Assembly: GCA_032718565.1 (NCBI GenBank)
Contig: JAVGVS010000019.1
Coordinates: 3,398,544 to 3,462,543, forward strand
Length of the DNA: 64,000 bases
Direction: 5' to 3'
Source: Distichodus sexfasciatus
Taxonomy: Eukaryota > Chordata > Actinopteri > Characiformes > Distichodontidae
The notes beneath the pieces were generated by a model. The model was given only the letters and a program-made list of their open reading frames with translations, did not search any database and was not told the DNA's origin. Position numbers and translations under genes: made by a program. Positions 55,075 through 59,852 of this stretch are shown piece after piece. The first letter of the stretch is position 1, and each line of letters starts with the position of its first letter.

Positions 55075-57290
55075 GTCCCCTCATATATCTTTCTCTGTAA
55101 GACAACAGGAAGGTGACAAAGGCCAAGCAGCCTGCCAGCACCACTTAGACCCTAGACAACATCTCTCTCTCCCTCCCTCCCTCCCTCCCTCCATCTTAAT
55201 CTCTCTCTCTCCCTCCGTGCATCTTTCTCTCTGAATATTTTTCCTCCTTAAAAGTGAACAGCCCAAAACTCCAAACTGCGCTTTTTTTTATTCTTGAATC
55301 AACACCTCCTTGTGTCCACCTCGCTCTTCTTTTCTCTTTCTCTATCCACCCACTTGTTTGTTCTCTTTCGCTCCTTCCCACTTTCTCTCATCCTGCTGAA
55401 GCATTGAGCTGGGAGATGCAGCAGCATAATCCCTGACAATTTTTTGCTTCGTCCCCTTCGCCCCTCCCTGGTTCGCTCGTCTCCTCACCTATCACGTTAA
55501 GGTGACCCGTGACCTCTTTGGAGCCAAAGCTGTTGGTGACCTCGCAGATGTAGTTGCCCGAGTCCTCGAGGCGCAGGTCGCTGACGGTGAGGCCGGTGAG
55601 GCGGCGTGTCCAGCGCGAGTCGGCCGGAAGCGGCCTGCCGTCCTTCAGCCAGCGGATGGTGGGGTTTGGGTAGCCGGAGGCGATGCAGGGCAGCTCCACG
55701 CTGCGGCCCACCTGCACCTCACCCGACTGGAAGCTGTCCATCACGGAGGGCGTGGACTCGTTGGGGTCTTTGGAGGGGGAGGGGGGGAGTTGGACACTTA
55801 AGTCAGCTTTTGTATGTGCAGGGTTAAAATAAAACTTTGCAAACAGAAGGTTAAGTGTTTGTCATCAAAATAGCATCCAGCGCTCACTTAGAAACTTTTA
55901 GAATGGATCCAGGTAATACATCAGCCATGATCACTCGTGACCGGCAGCATGACACAAGCACACTAGAGCATATACATATTTTATTATAATTTTCAAAATC
56001 AGATCAACCCAATCATTCTGGAGTGATTCTTTCTTTCCAAGTTGAGTTGTTCTAATGGCATTTTTTACGATCTATATCACAGAATCCTGCAATGCCAAAT
56101 TTCTACTTTCAGATTTCACTGCAGTCAATCAGAACTCAAATTATAGTGTAAAGTAGGGATGCACGATAATATCGTAATCATATCGGAATCGGCAGATAAT
56201 TGCTTTTTTTAAAGTCATCAGCATAGGACTGATGCTTAGATTTGCCTGATATTTTCAACCCAAGCTCATGTGTGGGCTGTATCCCGAACCGCGTACTGCC
56301 GCACCTAATAGTACGATAGGCAAGTTGCCTTTATCATACTTTTCTATACGGTAGTACATTTACAGCATTTAGCAGACGCTGTTGTCCAGAGCGACTTACA
56401 TTTCCTAATTTCAGGTACAGTTGCCCCTGAGAGCAACTTAGGGTTAAGGGTCTTGCTCAGGGACACAGTGTTGGTAACGCCAGAGGTCGGATTTGAACCC
56501 ACAAGCTCTTGGCCCCAAGGCGAGTGTCCTACCACTAGGCCACCAACACTGAGTAAGCATCTCAGGAACTAGCCGTGGTTGTAGCTTAATGGCTCTGTGC
56601 ACTAGGTAGTGCACATGGAGCGCCACACGTGTCGTATTTGACTTGGTACACTATATAGGGTGGGAAGTGACTTTTTCTTGAAATGTCGTGCCCTACGCTT
56701 GAAATGCTCTGCCCTTGCTCCACTTTCACGCTCGCTTGACTTGGTGCTGTGTTCGAAAATGTCTATGGCACTTATGCCAAAATTCTGAGCGCGCAGTGGA
56801 GCTTTGGCGAGCAAAACATCTTATGTGCTCGACTCTGCCTTCTTCATTTATTGGCATCGGCAGATATACGAAAAACATTGGATATCGGCATCGGCCAATA
56901 ATTCCCATATCATGCACCCCTAGTGTAAAGCAAAAAGAATGCAACTCACGTGATTGATGTTAAACATATCTGAACACACACAGACCTGCTACTATCTTTT
57001 TGTATTTGGAGGTTAGGGTCAGTGTTTTCAACGACCTTCTGGTCAAAGGTGTGTTCACACTGGGTTTAAACACGGTCACGAGCTTGTGATTCAAGCACAA
57101 GAAACGCTTTACTGCCCGGCGTGAGGGTGAATGTGATACCCACCCAGCACAGAGAGCCGAGCTCCGTTGCTCTGTCTGGTCTCTCCGCTGTATTTGTGCT
57201 TGGTGATGCAGCGGTAAGTGGAGAGTGCGTCCTCCTTCTGCACGTCCGAGATGTAGAGAGCCCCGTATGACGTCAGGAGAAACCTGTTAC
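17491..57290 (-). CDS. dscaml1: dscaml1, Down syndrome cell adhesion molecule-like 1 (30 exons, 5' end outside the window)
   Basis: Thirty exons on the minus strand splice in consistent phase into 1,905 codons plus stop. Human DSCAML1 has about 2,050 aa, so roughly the first 150 (signal peptide, Ig1, first half of Ig2) are missing; they lie beyond base 64000. The domain order is Ig2 (half), Ig3-9, FN1-4, Ig10, FN5-6, one membrane span and a tail of about 500 aa ending in the PDZ ligand YTLV. It is DSCAML1 rather than DSCAM because of the tail: RSFDTPVKGPPQGPR, NPQSFCTGVS, TLTKCQASTPARTL, CNLPLY, PVVPPREASIR and AYSKSYTLV are DSCAML1 signatures, while DSCAM ends NPYAKSYTLV. The protein is a homophilic neuronal surface receptor for self-avoidance, cell spacing and synaptic layering, linked through its C terminus to MAGI-type PDZ scaffolds. 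Intron 10 of this set uses a GC donor. No stop or frameshift was found. Confidence 0.97.
18139..18450 (-). CDS. dscaml1: dscaml1 exon w29: cytoplasmic tail
   Basis: 312 nt, phase 1/1; acceptor gcctctcag, donor gtgagt. Encodes GRNSMVSTESASSTYEELAR, FEITECFISDSSSDQMTTGT, MTSMSTPSEPGICRFTASPP and VAVPIPHRANK. GC-rich in third positions. Confidence 0.96.
18598..18862 (+). repeat. tRNA-derived SINE, family B
   Basis: Head ggtggtggtctagtggttag, box B-like gtgggttcaaatcc, then ccttaaccccaagttgctcc and a tail gctctggaaaagagcgtctgctaaatgcc, which is common to many teleost SINEs. About 70 bp near 18625-18697 (gggatgcaccgatcc) interrupts the head and looks like a small inserted element. Confidence 0.75.
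19073..19612 (+). mobile_element. hAT-like non-autonomous element (family H)
   Basis: Begins tagggatgctgaaatgagtc and ends near cgaatcgaatcgtgag. Shares internal blocks (ttctggctacggcataaaaattc, atcacggtagcaaccctgg, gtccgcggcgg) with copies at 20937-21367 and 40110-40600. No coding frame. Confidence 0.6.
19790..19984 (-). CDS. dscaml1: dscaml1 exon w28: cytoplasmic tail
   Basis: 195 nt, phase 1/1; acceptor cttttctcag, donor gtacac running into a CA repeat. Encodes SVKSAHSTRNRYSSQWTLTK, TPARTLTSDWRTVGSQHG and SDSYSASLSQDT. Confidence 0.95.
20083..20235 (-). CDS. dscaml1: dscaml1 exon w27: cytoplasmic tail
   Basis: 153 nt, phase 1/1; acceptor aatattag, donor gtacgt. Encodes EDKATIPVTDTEFSQSVNPQ and GPLIDMSDIRPGT. 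Confidence 0.95.
20328..20446 (-). CDS. dscaml1: dscaml1 exon w26: cytoplasmic tail
   Basis: 119 nt, phase 2 in, 1 out; acceptor ctggagcag, donor gtcagt. Encodes KNNRSFDTPVKGPPQGPRLH and IDIPRVQLLIEDKEGIKQI. Confidence 0.95.
20571..20601 (-). CDS. dscaml1: dscaml1 exon w25: 31-nt microexon (DAKSLAEMLIS)
   Basis: Acceptor cttccttcag, donor gtaaga, phase 1 in, 2 out. It supplies AKSLAEMLI just inside the membrane, as in human DSCAML1. Skipping it would shift the frame. Confidence 0.93.
20722..20877 (-). CDS. dscaml1: dscaml1 exon w24: transmembrane segment
   Basis: 156 nt, phase 1/1; acceptor ttgcaaag, donor gtgaga. Encodes the juxtamembrane TIPPIKSARGEGDDVKKLF, the hydrophobic span IGCPVILVTLGMALLFII and the basic stop-transfer RKKRKEKRLKRLR. 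Confidence 0.96.
20937..21367 (-). mobile_element. hAT-like non-autonomous element (family H), inverted copy
   Basis: Carries the same blocks as 19073-19612 in reverse: the complement of its right end reads TAGGGGTAATGAAATGAATC. It lies in the intron between the FN6 and TM exons of dscaml1. Confidence 0.6.
21468..21755 (-). CDS. dscaml1: dscaml1 exon w23: FN6
   Basis: 288 nt, phase 1/1; acceptor tttcacag, donor gtgagt. A full FN3 domain in one exon: LFTHINSTHARLNLQGW, RPKGTWAWQSVR, REATWYELKMKACNSAGCG, ending FATLDYDG. Confidence 0.96.
21832..22075 (-). repeat. V-SINE (DANA/HE1-like), truncated
   Basis: Reverse copy of the element at 41238: it has gagcctatcctggga, the gtcgccaattaacctaca block and gactgtaggaggaaaccgg. 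The tRNA head is missing. Confidence 0.75.
22603..22791 (-). CDS. dscaml1: dscaml1 exon w22: second half of FN5
   Basis: 189 nt, phase 1/1; acceptor gtgttttcag, donor gtgagg. Encodes FVLQYSVDNTEEWRDVFISS and NSVGAGRISEIIEAKTHGR. Confidence 0.95.
22917..23185 (+). mobile_element. Internal fragment of family H element
   Basis: Matches the interior of the copy at 40340-40550: gagagtattttttctatta, ggatatctgcat, cccaaatcatgtggaattg, caccacctgcaatgc and cggttgaaaaccccc. Confidence 0.55.
23925..24023 (-). CDS. dscaml1: dscaml1 exon w21: first half of FN5
   Basis: 99 nt, phase 1/1; acceptor tgtggtcag, donor gtaaac. Encodes PPDQPRLTVSTTSTSSITLA, WIPGDNGGSSIR. Confidence 0.94.
24106..24269 (-). CDS. 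dscaml1: dscaml1 exon w20: second half of Ig10
   Basis: 164 nt, phase 2 in, 1 out; acceptor ggctcccacag, donor gtaaat. Encodes EDSAIPVTQDGHRNILANGT, KAEDSGYYTCTATNTLGFDT, IIVNLLVQ. Confidence 0.95.
24455..24580 (+). repeat. SINE family B fragment
   Basis: Recognisable blocks gttatgggtttgattttaagc, aacactaccagc and accccaagttgctcctggga; head and tail are degraded. Confidence 0.5.
24595..24960 (-). mobile_element. Family F element, inverted and decayed copy
   Basis: Reverse relative of 9537-9926: aggcgcttttatcacgtttt, gtgagttcgctgatgtgtgg, cgattggtcaaaaattgc and tcgcaatgttgcgaag. The ends have lost clear inverted repeats. Confidence 0.5.
25049..25803. mobile_element. hAT-like element (family 1) split by a LINE tail
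   Basis: The ends are inverted: TAGGGATACATGATGATATG at the left, and the complement of the right end starts TAGGGATGCACGATATGGGA. It is flanked by gttatttg (25041-25048) and gttgtttg (25804-25811), an 8-bp target duplication with one change, as expected for the hAT superfamily. A LINE fragment sits inside. A sister copy lies at 56154-56922. Confidence 0.8.
25096..25685 (+). mobile_element. 5'-truncated LINE (non-LTR retrotransposon) tail, broken ORF
   Basis: Translation gives the C-terminal part of a reverse-transcriptase ORF: MLYGLETVPMRKRQ, then after a stop at 25378 AHVRCFGDKVREARLRWFGH, VQRR and later GRPKRRFMDAVKEDM. The YGLE and RWFGHVQRR motifs are typical of RTE/jockey-like LINE C termini. 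It ends in a gaagaagaag tail. It is dead: 5'-truncated with in-frame stops. Confidence 0.75.
26085..26202 (-). CDS. dscaml1: dscaml1 exon w19: first half of Ig10
   Basis: 118 nt, phase 1 in, 2 out; acceptor cttcttgtccag, donor gtgcgg. Encodes PAKILSFGGTVTTPWMKEVR, LPCTSVGEPNPTIKWTKD. Confidence 0.95.
27042..27659. mobile_element. hAT-like MITE (family 2) with perfect 8-bp target duplication
   Basis: Left end TAGGGCTGTGTGATATGACC; complement of right end TAGGGCTGTGCAATATGACA. Flanked on both sides by accacttc (27034-27041 and 27660-27667). 618 bp, no coding frame. Confidence 0.85.
28073..28254 (-). repeat. SINE family B
   Basis: Reverse copy with ggaggtaggattcgaaccc (box B complement), ctggtccagaggcaagtatc and accactagaccaccatcc at its head end. 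It is about 290 bp from exon w18. Confidence 0.75.
28541..28694 (-). CDS. dscaml1: dscaml1 exon w18: second half of FN4
   Basis: 154 nt, phase 0 in, 1 out; acceptor cgccgccag, donor gtgaga. Encodes APSEYEANPEVLLYRITHLT, RGQQYLIW, AGRGNISEKVTVEPAGK. Confidence 0.95.
29520..31012. repeat. Microsatellite-dense intronic interval
   Basis: At least ten CA/GT and CT/GA runs within 1.5 kb (for example near 29641, 29789, 29904, 30268, 30390, 30549, 30675, 30772, 30871 and 30969), separated by short unique sequence. It lies between exons w17 and w18 of dscaml1. All open frames here are low-complexity artefacts. Confidence 0.85.
31018..31157 (-). CDS. dscaml1: dscaml1 exon w17: first half of FN4
   Basis: 140 nt, phase 1 in, 0 out; the acceptor is ctctccag preceded by a pure (CT)n run, the donor is gtatga. 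Encodes PGPPAGIKAVPSSTSSVVVS, PPTKPNGIIRKYTIYCSSPG. Confidence 0.95.
31159..31198. repeat. (GA)n run forming the polypyrimidine tract of exon w17
   Basis: Nearly 20 GA units directly abut the exon at 31157. On the dscaml1 strand they read (CT)n followed by ccag, so the microsatellite is the splice-acceptor pyrimidine tract. Confidence 0.9.
32030..32279. repeat. Foldback element (250-bp near-perfect palindrome)
   Basis: The left arm starts TGTGATCCGATCTGCCGTAA and the complement of the right arm starts TGTGACCCAATCTGCCGTAA; identity continues for about 100 bp (cattctatttatttagatac-type blocks), with a short centre near 32140-32165. It is followed by (CA)n(TA)n at 32277-32332. Confidence 0.8.
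32525..33168 (+). repeat. SINE family A, interrupted by an LTR-like insertion
   Basis: The head runs from 32525 (ggcagttggtagcgtaacgg, box B ggttcaaatcccgg) to the ttcacggatgga block at 32668. The tail resumes at about 33087 with gatcacatttctttgtgg and ends in aatcactcactttc. Confidence 0.75.
32669..33086 (+). mobile_element. Probable solo LTR inserted in a SINE
   Basis: About 418 bp of unrelated sequence splits the SINE. It holds a TATA-like gtataagaac near 32915, then about 90 bp later AATAAA (33008-33013), followed by a short T/C-rich end: the U3-R-U5 order of an LTR. Exact ends and target duplication could not be fixed. Family (gypsy-like or endogenous retroviral) is unresolved; no coding region is attached. 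Confidence 0.45.
33896..33933. repeat. (CTC)n microsatellite
   Basis: About 12 CTC units in the intron between exons w16 and w17. Confidence 0.9.
34855..35010 (-). CDS. dscaml1: dscaml1 exon w16: second half of FN3
   Basis: 156 nt, phase 1/1; acceptor ctcccgtcag, donor gtgagt running straight into a CA/GC-rich repeat. Encodes WGEMQNITTTREQVELRGLE and VLAYTQAGDGVRSNVLYIQT. Confidence 0.95.
35379..35525 (-). CDS. dscaml1: dscaml1 exon w15: first half of FN3
   Basis: 147 nt, phase 1/1; acceptor ctttcccag, donor gtgggt. Encodes PSQPPQNVRAITVTSDEAVI and TLNGVLKGYRVVFWSLFPDG. Confidence 0.95.
36485..36506. repeat. (GA)n tract
   Basis: GA run inside the G/A-rich intronic stretch 36050-36730. The stretch has many open frames but no gene. 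Confidence 0.85.
36940..37745. repeat. Degenerate minisatellite, ~25-bp unit
   Basis: About 25-30 diverged copies of a unit resembling CACTGGTCACTTTGGTACCT followed by ATAGG. Units vary in length (about 20-45 bp) and in words (ggtcagctttg, ggtcactttggtac). It is in the intron between exons w14 and w15. Confidence 0.85.
38045..38285 (-). CDS. dscaml1: dscaml1 exon w14: rest of FN2
   Basis: 241 nt, phase 0 in, 1 out; acceptor cctccccag, donor gtaaat. Encodes APKKELQNGVIRGYQIGYRE and NLKKFAQYGVVVQAFNRAG, almost identical to human DSCAML1. Confidence 0.96.
38402..38472 (-). CDS. dscaml1: dscaml1 exon w13: start of FN2
   Basis: 71 nt, phase 1 in, 0 out; acceptor cccatcacag, donor gtaccg. Encodes PDGPPMDVILQPMTSQSIRV, ending TWK. 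Confidence 0.93.
38558..38725 (-). CDS. dscaml1: dscaml1 exon w12: second half of FN1
   Basis: 168 nt, phase 1/1; acceptor ctcctttccag, donor gtaagt. Encodes NNQANIVELHPASVYSIRMY and KELTISTEEA. Confidence 0.94.
38967..39095 (-). CDS. dscaml1: dscaml1 exon w11: first half of FN1
   Basis: 129 nt, phase 1/1; acceptor cgccgcag, donor gtgtgt. Encodes EPPDPPELEVREVKDRSMNL, RWTQRFDGNSIITSYDIEYK. Confidence 0.94.
39296..39392 (-). CDS. dscaml1: dscaml1 exon w10: second half of Ig9, followed by a GC donor
   Basis: 97 nt, phase 0 in, 1 out; acceptor ctctccatag. Encodes LKPAERGDSVFFSCHAINSY and LIQLTVQ. The donor must be GTGCAAG|gcaaga, because the next exon needs one leftover base. The only nearby GT (ACG|gtgcaa) gives the wrong phase and drops conserved VQ. 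Confidence 0.9.
40110..40600 (-). mobile_element. hAT-like non-autonomous element (family H)
   Basis: Same layout as 20937-21367: cacgatatctagatgcatca, ttctacattacttcacattg, gcagtcatagttgctac and cagtggttttcaactg, with the interior also found at 22917-23185. Confidence 0.6.
41092..41712. mobile_element. hAT-like element (family 5), perfect 8-bp target duplication, split by a V-SINE
   Basis: Ends TAAGGGTCGACTGATTATCG and (complement) TAGAGGTTGACTGATATTGG. Flanked on both sides by gtaaacac (41084-41091 and 41713-41720). A V-SINE occupies 41238-41602. Related copies lie at 43259 and 58995. Confidence 0.88.
41238..41602 (+). repeat. Full-length V-SINE (DANA/HE1-like)
   Basis: tRNA-like head ggcggcacggtggcacagtg with box B gggttcgaaccctgg, the V-domain block ctttctgtgtggagtgtgca, cggtttcctcccacagtcca, ggttaattggcgactctaaa and a (gaat)n tail. 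It resembles zebrafish DANA and shark HE1. Confidence 0.85.
42040..42245 (-). CDS. dscaml1: dscaml1 exon w9: first half of Ig9
   Basis: 206 nt, phase 1 in, 0 out; acceptor ccccccag, donor gtgcgg. Encodes PAMITSHPNTTMAIKGQNKE, LNCTARGEYPIIIRWERGD and STLK. Confidence 0.94.
42849..42891. repeat. (ATC)n microsatellite
   Basis: About 14 ATC/TCA units in the intron between exons w8 and w9. Confidence 0.92.
43259..43722. mobile_element. hAT-like element (family 5), right end lost
   Basis: Begins taaaggtcgtccgattattg and carries the family interior: gtggctccactgccgtctc, atttaatgtcccgcccacaa, ccgttaactgccaagaatcg. The right inverted repeat is missing; the remnant stops about 50 bp from exon w8. Confidence 0.65.
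43771..43947 (-). CDS. dscaml1: dscaml1 exon w8: second half of Ig8
   Basis: 177 nt, phase 1/1; acceptor gttttgcag, donor gtgagt. Encodes GNPQQYHPVPLTGRIQIMPN and GYYLCQASNGVGSDISKSM. Confidence 0.95.
44040..44159 (-). CDS. dscaml1: dscaml1 exon w7: first half of Ig8
   Basis: 120 nt, phase 1/1; acceptor catgttag, donor gtactg. Encodes PPRFRVQPNNQDGIYGKSG, LNCSVDGYPPPKVMWKHAK. Confidence 0.95.
44441..44693 (+). repeat. SINE family A, near full length
   Basis: gtagcgtaacagttaagg head, box B cagttcgaatctcgg, ggtaaaggtaccactgaggt, ttcacggatgggtcaaatgc, tail ending aatcactcactttc. Good reference copy of the family. Confidence 0.85.
45011..45292 (-). CDS. dscaml1: dscaml1 exon w6: Ig7
   Basis: 282 nt, phase 1/1; acceptor cctccttttag, donor gtgaga. 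Contains PPLIQPFDFPP, VVSSGDMPIRITWRKDGQ and HNGNYTCIASNDAATVS. Unlike insect Dscam, no alternative copies of this Ig7 exon are seen nearby. Confidence 0.96.
45721..45752. repeat. (AC)n microsatellite
   Basis: Clean AC run in the intron between exons w5 and w6. Confidence 0.92.
46737..47655 (-). repeat. SINE family B split by a hAT-like element
   Basis: Reverse SINE with gacttgaacccacaacctct (box B side) up to about 46905. It resumes at 47626 with ccctaggccaccaccggg, which matches the head end of the other family B copies. Confidence 0.7.
46906..47625. mobile_element. hAT-like MITE (family 3) inside a SINE
   Basis: Left end TAGGGCCCTATGATTTGCGC; complement of right end TAGGGCCCTATGAAATCTGT. 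Flanks ccctgggc (46898-46905) and ccctaggc (47626-47633) form an 8-bp duplication with one change. 720 bp, no intact ORF. A reverse copy lies at 59096-59786. Confidence 0.8.
47722..48058 (-). repeat. V-SINE (DANA/HE1-like), reverse
   Basis: gggaccggagcctatcccag, tcgccaatcgacctatagtg, tactgtgggaggaaactgaa and box B complement ctgaacccaggacctgc, ending with cagcactaaccactgcgcca. Confidence 0.8.
48400..48602 (+). repeat. SINE family A
   Basis: tagtagttcaacggttaggg, ggtaaaggtaccaataacat, actcatgagcaaggtaccgg and cacatttcgttgtggagc. It lies about 150 bp from exon w5 and lacks the middle block. Confidence 0.7.
48750..49022 (-). CDS. dscaml1: dscaml1 exon w5: Ig6
   Basis: 273 nt, phase 1/1; acceptor ctccctctcag, donor gtcagc. 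Contains MRNITAVAGRNTFINCRVIG, YPYYSIKWFKDG and DEGAYLCSVLIQPQLSISQ, nearly identical to vertebrate DSCAML1. Confidence 0.96.
49344..49368. repeat. (GT)n microsatellite
   Basis: Clean GT run in the intron between exons w4 and w5. Confidence 0.9.
51738..51920 (-). repeat. SINE family A, reverse
   Basis: gtatttgacccattcatgaa, gtacattgctcatgagtacc, gatacctttaccggtcctgg, gattagaaccggcggccga and accaactgcccca at its head end. Confidence 0.8.
52140..52318 (+). repeat. Degenerate SINE family A copy
   Basis: Blocks ggtttaaatcctgagtacca, ctgaggtaccgtgagcaag, ttcacaatgacaatcactta; strongly diverged. Confidence 0.5.
52346..52957. mobile_element. Non-autonomous DNA element with ~36-bp terminal inverted repeats
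   Basis: Left end TGTGACCCTCCACGGCAAAA then CCATTCGCTTGTTGC; the complement of the right end is the same with two or three changes (CCAGTCGCTTGTCGC). 612 bp, no ORF. No convincing target duplication was found, so the superfamily is open. Confidence 0.8.
53282..53578 (-). CDS. dscaml1: dscaml1 exon w4: Ig5
   Basis: 297 nt, phase 1/1; acceptor cttcccag, donor gtgcct. Landmarks are GEPFSLMCAAKGAPPPTITW and RDGGVYRCAARN, ending YQARINVR. Confidence 0.95.
53834..54109 (-). CDS. dscaml1: dscaml1 exon w3: Ig4
   Basis: 276 nt, phase 1/1; acceptor cttccccag, donor gtgagt. Domain landmarks are TVILSCAVQGSPPFTVSWFR and HSGAYQCFATRKGQTAQDF, close to human DSCAML1. Confidence 0.95.
54820..54846. repeat. 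(GT)n microsatellite
   Basis: Clean GT run in the intron between exons w2 and w3; a mixed (AC)n(TC)n stretch follows at 55022-55075. Confidence 0.9.
55489..55767 (-). CDS. dscaml1: dscaml1 exon w2: Ig3
   Basis: 279 nt, phase 1/1; acceptor cctccaaag, donor gtgagg. A whole I-set domain in one exon: VELPCIASGYPNPTIRWLKDG supplies the B-strand Cys and C-strand Trp, and DSGNYICEV supplies the F-strand Cys. Confidence 0.95.
56154..56922. mobile_element. hAT-like element (family 1), perfect 8-bp target duplication, split by a SINE
   Basis: Ends TAGGGATGCACGATAATATC and (complement) TAGGGGTGCATGATATGGGA. Flanked on both sides by gtgtaaag (56146-56153 and 56923-56930). A family B SINE is nested at 56352-56552. 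Sister of 25049-25803. Confidence 0.88.
56352..56552 (-). repeat. SINE family B, full length, nested
   Basis: Tail complement catttagcagacgctgttgt, cagagcgacttacatttcct, gagagcaacttagggttaag, box B complement ggatttgaacccacaagctc and taggccaccaacact. Best copy of the family in the window. Confidence 0.85.
57144..57290 (-). CDS. dscaml1: dscaml1 exon w1: second half of Ig2
   Basis: 147 nt, phase 1 in and out; acceptor gtgcgcag, donor gtgggt. Encodes ALYISDVQKEDALSTYRC and HKYSGETRQSNGARLSV, which match DSCAML1 (DSCAM differs, with RHRYTGETRQSNSARLFV). It is the most 5' exon of the gene in the window; the first half of Ig2 was not found up to base 64000. Confidence 0.93.
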
Positions 57291-59095
57291 CTGCGCACAG
57301 AGAGCGAGAGAGAGATCAATAAATACACACACACACACACAACTACAACAAAAACAACACACACTTAAAAATCAGAGCCACAAAAGGAGCCATAGGTCTC
57401 TGAGAGCTATAATTAACCGCCTGTCAATGTTTTTGTGTCATAAAAATTGAGAAAGGGAGACAAAGACGGACAGACAGCAAGAGTTAGAAAGAGAGGGAAG
57501 AAGGGAGAGGAAGAAACAGTGTGTGTGTTAATATTTGATGTGTGTGTTATTGTAACAGTATATTACTGTCATGTTCATTTCCCATCAGTGCAAGCTACCT
57601 CTGCTGTGATTTACACGTACGTCGATAAAAGCAGTGTGCGTGTGTGTATTTACGTTAAGAAGAGGAAGAGAACTGGTTCAAGAATGTGAGCTGAAAGACG
57701 TTTATTTTAAGAGAATTTACTTTTCCATCTGTGTGTGTGTGTGTCTGCGTATGTGTGTGTTTCAGTTGGTAATGTGTAGAAATAGGAAACAGCAGGAAAG
57801 ACACAAAGGAGAAAGCATGTATGAAAGCAACAGCAACAACAACGACCGCAACAACCGTAAAGTGTGTCAGTGTGTGAGCACGGTAAGCCTGAGTGTGTGT
57901 GTGTGTGTGTGTTCCAGTTTCCCCCCTTATAGTGAACTTATCTCAACTTACATTACCACTGGACAGAGGCAAAGGTTTTCACACTATCACACACCCTCCA
58001 GATCCACTATGTGCAAGAAAGAGTGTTGACATTTACCAGTAAGTGATAAAGGTGTGTGTGTGTGTGTGTATGTGAAAAGAGAGTTTACTGAACTTTCTAA
58101 AAACGTGTAGGACGCAAGACAGTGTGTGTGTGTGTGTGCCCTCCCCACGCCAGCGTGTGAAGGATTGCAATCGATACGCTTTATGGCTCTACAGCTTCAT
58201 CCAAAGTAGATTTATTAAAGCAGAGAGGACAGGCTTTGCTCCCCAACACACACACACACTCCATCACTCTAACAAGCAGCTCAAACACACACACACACAC
58301 GCACAGCAAATAGCTGCTACAGACACATCCCCACATCCTCCAAATAAAGATTAAGACATCAACAACAAAACACTCTCAAAAAAACCCTCAAAATAACTCA
58401 ACACAGCAGAGATTTGTTACCGCATAACGGAACGAGCATAAGTACGGAAGGCGTGTGTGTGTGTGTGTGAGAGAGTGTCTACACACGAGACTGTGTGTGT
58501 GTTCGGGTATTGTTGTCGTGCTGAGTGCCAGGCCTGGCAAACTGTAATTTGAGAGTCGGCCCTCGCGCTCCAACCTGCGTATTAAGTCTTACAGGATAAT
58601 GCCTACTTGGCGCCGTTAACCCTCGACAACATCGCCGCAACCCTGTCACAACACTTCACCCAGAGCGAGGGAGCGCGGAGGAAGGAGGGAGGCAAAGTGA
58701 GGGAGTGGGGAGGGGGTGGGAAAGAGCCACGCGGAGAGGTAGTGTCGGCGAGAGGACAATGAGCTGCGCCAGATTTGACGGAGGAGAAGAGGAAAGAGAG
58801 AAAAGATGAAGAGAGTGTGACTCAGGTGGTGTCGAGTAAAATCAGAATATGTAAGTATATATAAGTAACAGTATATATATATATATCTAACATTATGTAT
58901 ATATCTCCTCCGATTCTACTCTATACACAATGTTGGGAGTAATGCAGTAATGTAATGCATTACTAAAAAAATAAAATTGCAATACTACACTAGTTAGAGG
59001 TCAACCGATATTGATTTTTCAGGGCCGATATTGTTGTCGATTATTGCTTGTTAATCGGCCAGAAAACCGATACGGGGCCGATATGAAGCCGTTTT

Positions 59096-59786
59096 GTTTT
59101 TTCCTAAATTCGGTTTTATTTTTTCCTGAATTCCATTTTTTCCATTTTTATTCTTCTGAATTCCGTGTTTTACGTTATAATCATATTTATTCACCTAAAA
59201 AGTGTGTGATTATGGAGTGTATGGGAAAAAAACCCAGTGCAATAGAAATAAATTCACGTTAAATGACTGTTATTCAACTTCAACAAAGTGCTGGGGTTCA
59301 GCAGAACATTTTCTGCTTTGGTAAAACGTTTACCTGTAAACAACAAAAAACATTCATTTTTTCATGCAAAACGAAACGTTTCTGACTGTAAGTGGTCGTC
59401 ACGTGTTCTTTCGGGTGCAGTCCATCGTGTGCTGGCAAAACTTACAAAAGAGTTGTTCTCCCGATTCATAAAAATCGTTTGGGTATTTTTCTGCTCTAAA
59501 CTTAGCACTGACACTCGAATTCCGTCATTTTTTTGAGGACTTTGGTGTTTCCGCGAGCCTCTTCAGCCTTTTCCCCCTTTGTGACTTTTCCCGCTCTGTG
59601 TCTGTGGGTTTGTGTGTGTGGAAAGCTGAGTCCTGCCTCAACAGGTAACACGTACAGGGGGCTGCAGCGGCCAAAACTGATTAGAAACGGAATTATACGT
59701 CATTCCGCGTTTTACAACGGATTCCATTTTATTTGGTGAATTCCGCGATTCCGTTGGCGTTTTCCGCATCACTGTAATCATAGGGC
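59096..59786. mobile_element. hAT-like MITE (family 3), reverse copy, nested
   Basis: Matches 46906-47625 in reverse: cattcttctgaattccgtg-type words, attcacctaaaaagtgtg, cactcgaattccgtca and the end catagggccct at 59776-59786. Its left inverted repeat is not clear. Confidence 0.65.
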
Positions 59787-59852
59787 CCTACCGATATTTG
59801 GAACCCATATGCAAAAAAAGAAATCTCTGCTGAAATTCTCCTCTCTCTTCTT

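Noticed and set aside
17491..57290. Assignment to DSCAM instead of DSCAML1
   Set aside because: Tail motifs (CNLPLY, PVVPPREASIR, CQASTPARTL, YSKSYTLV) and ectodomain phrases match DSCAML1; DSCAM differs at each.
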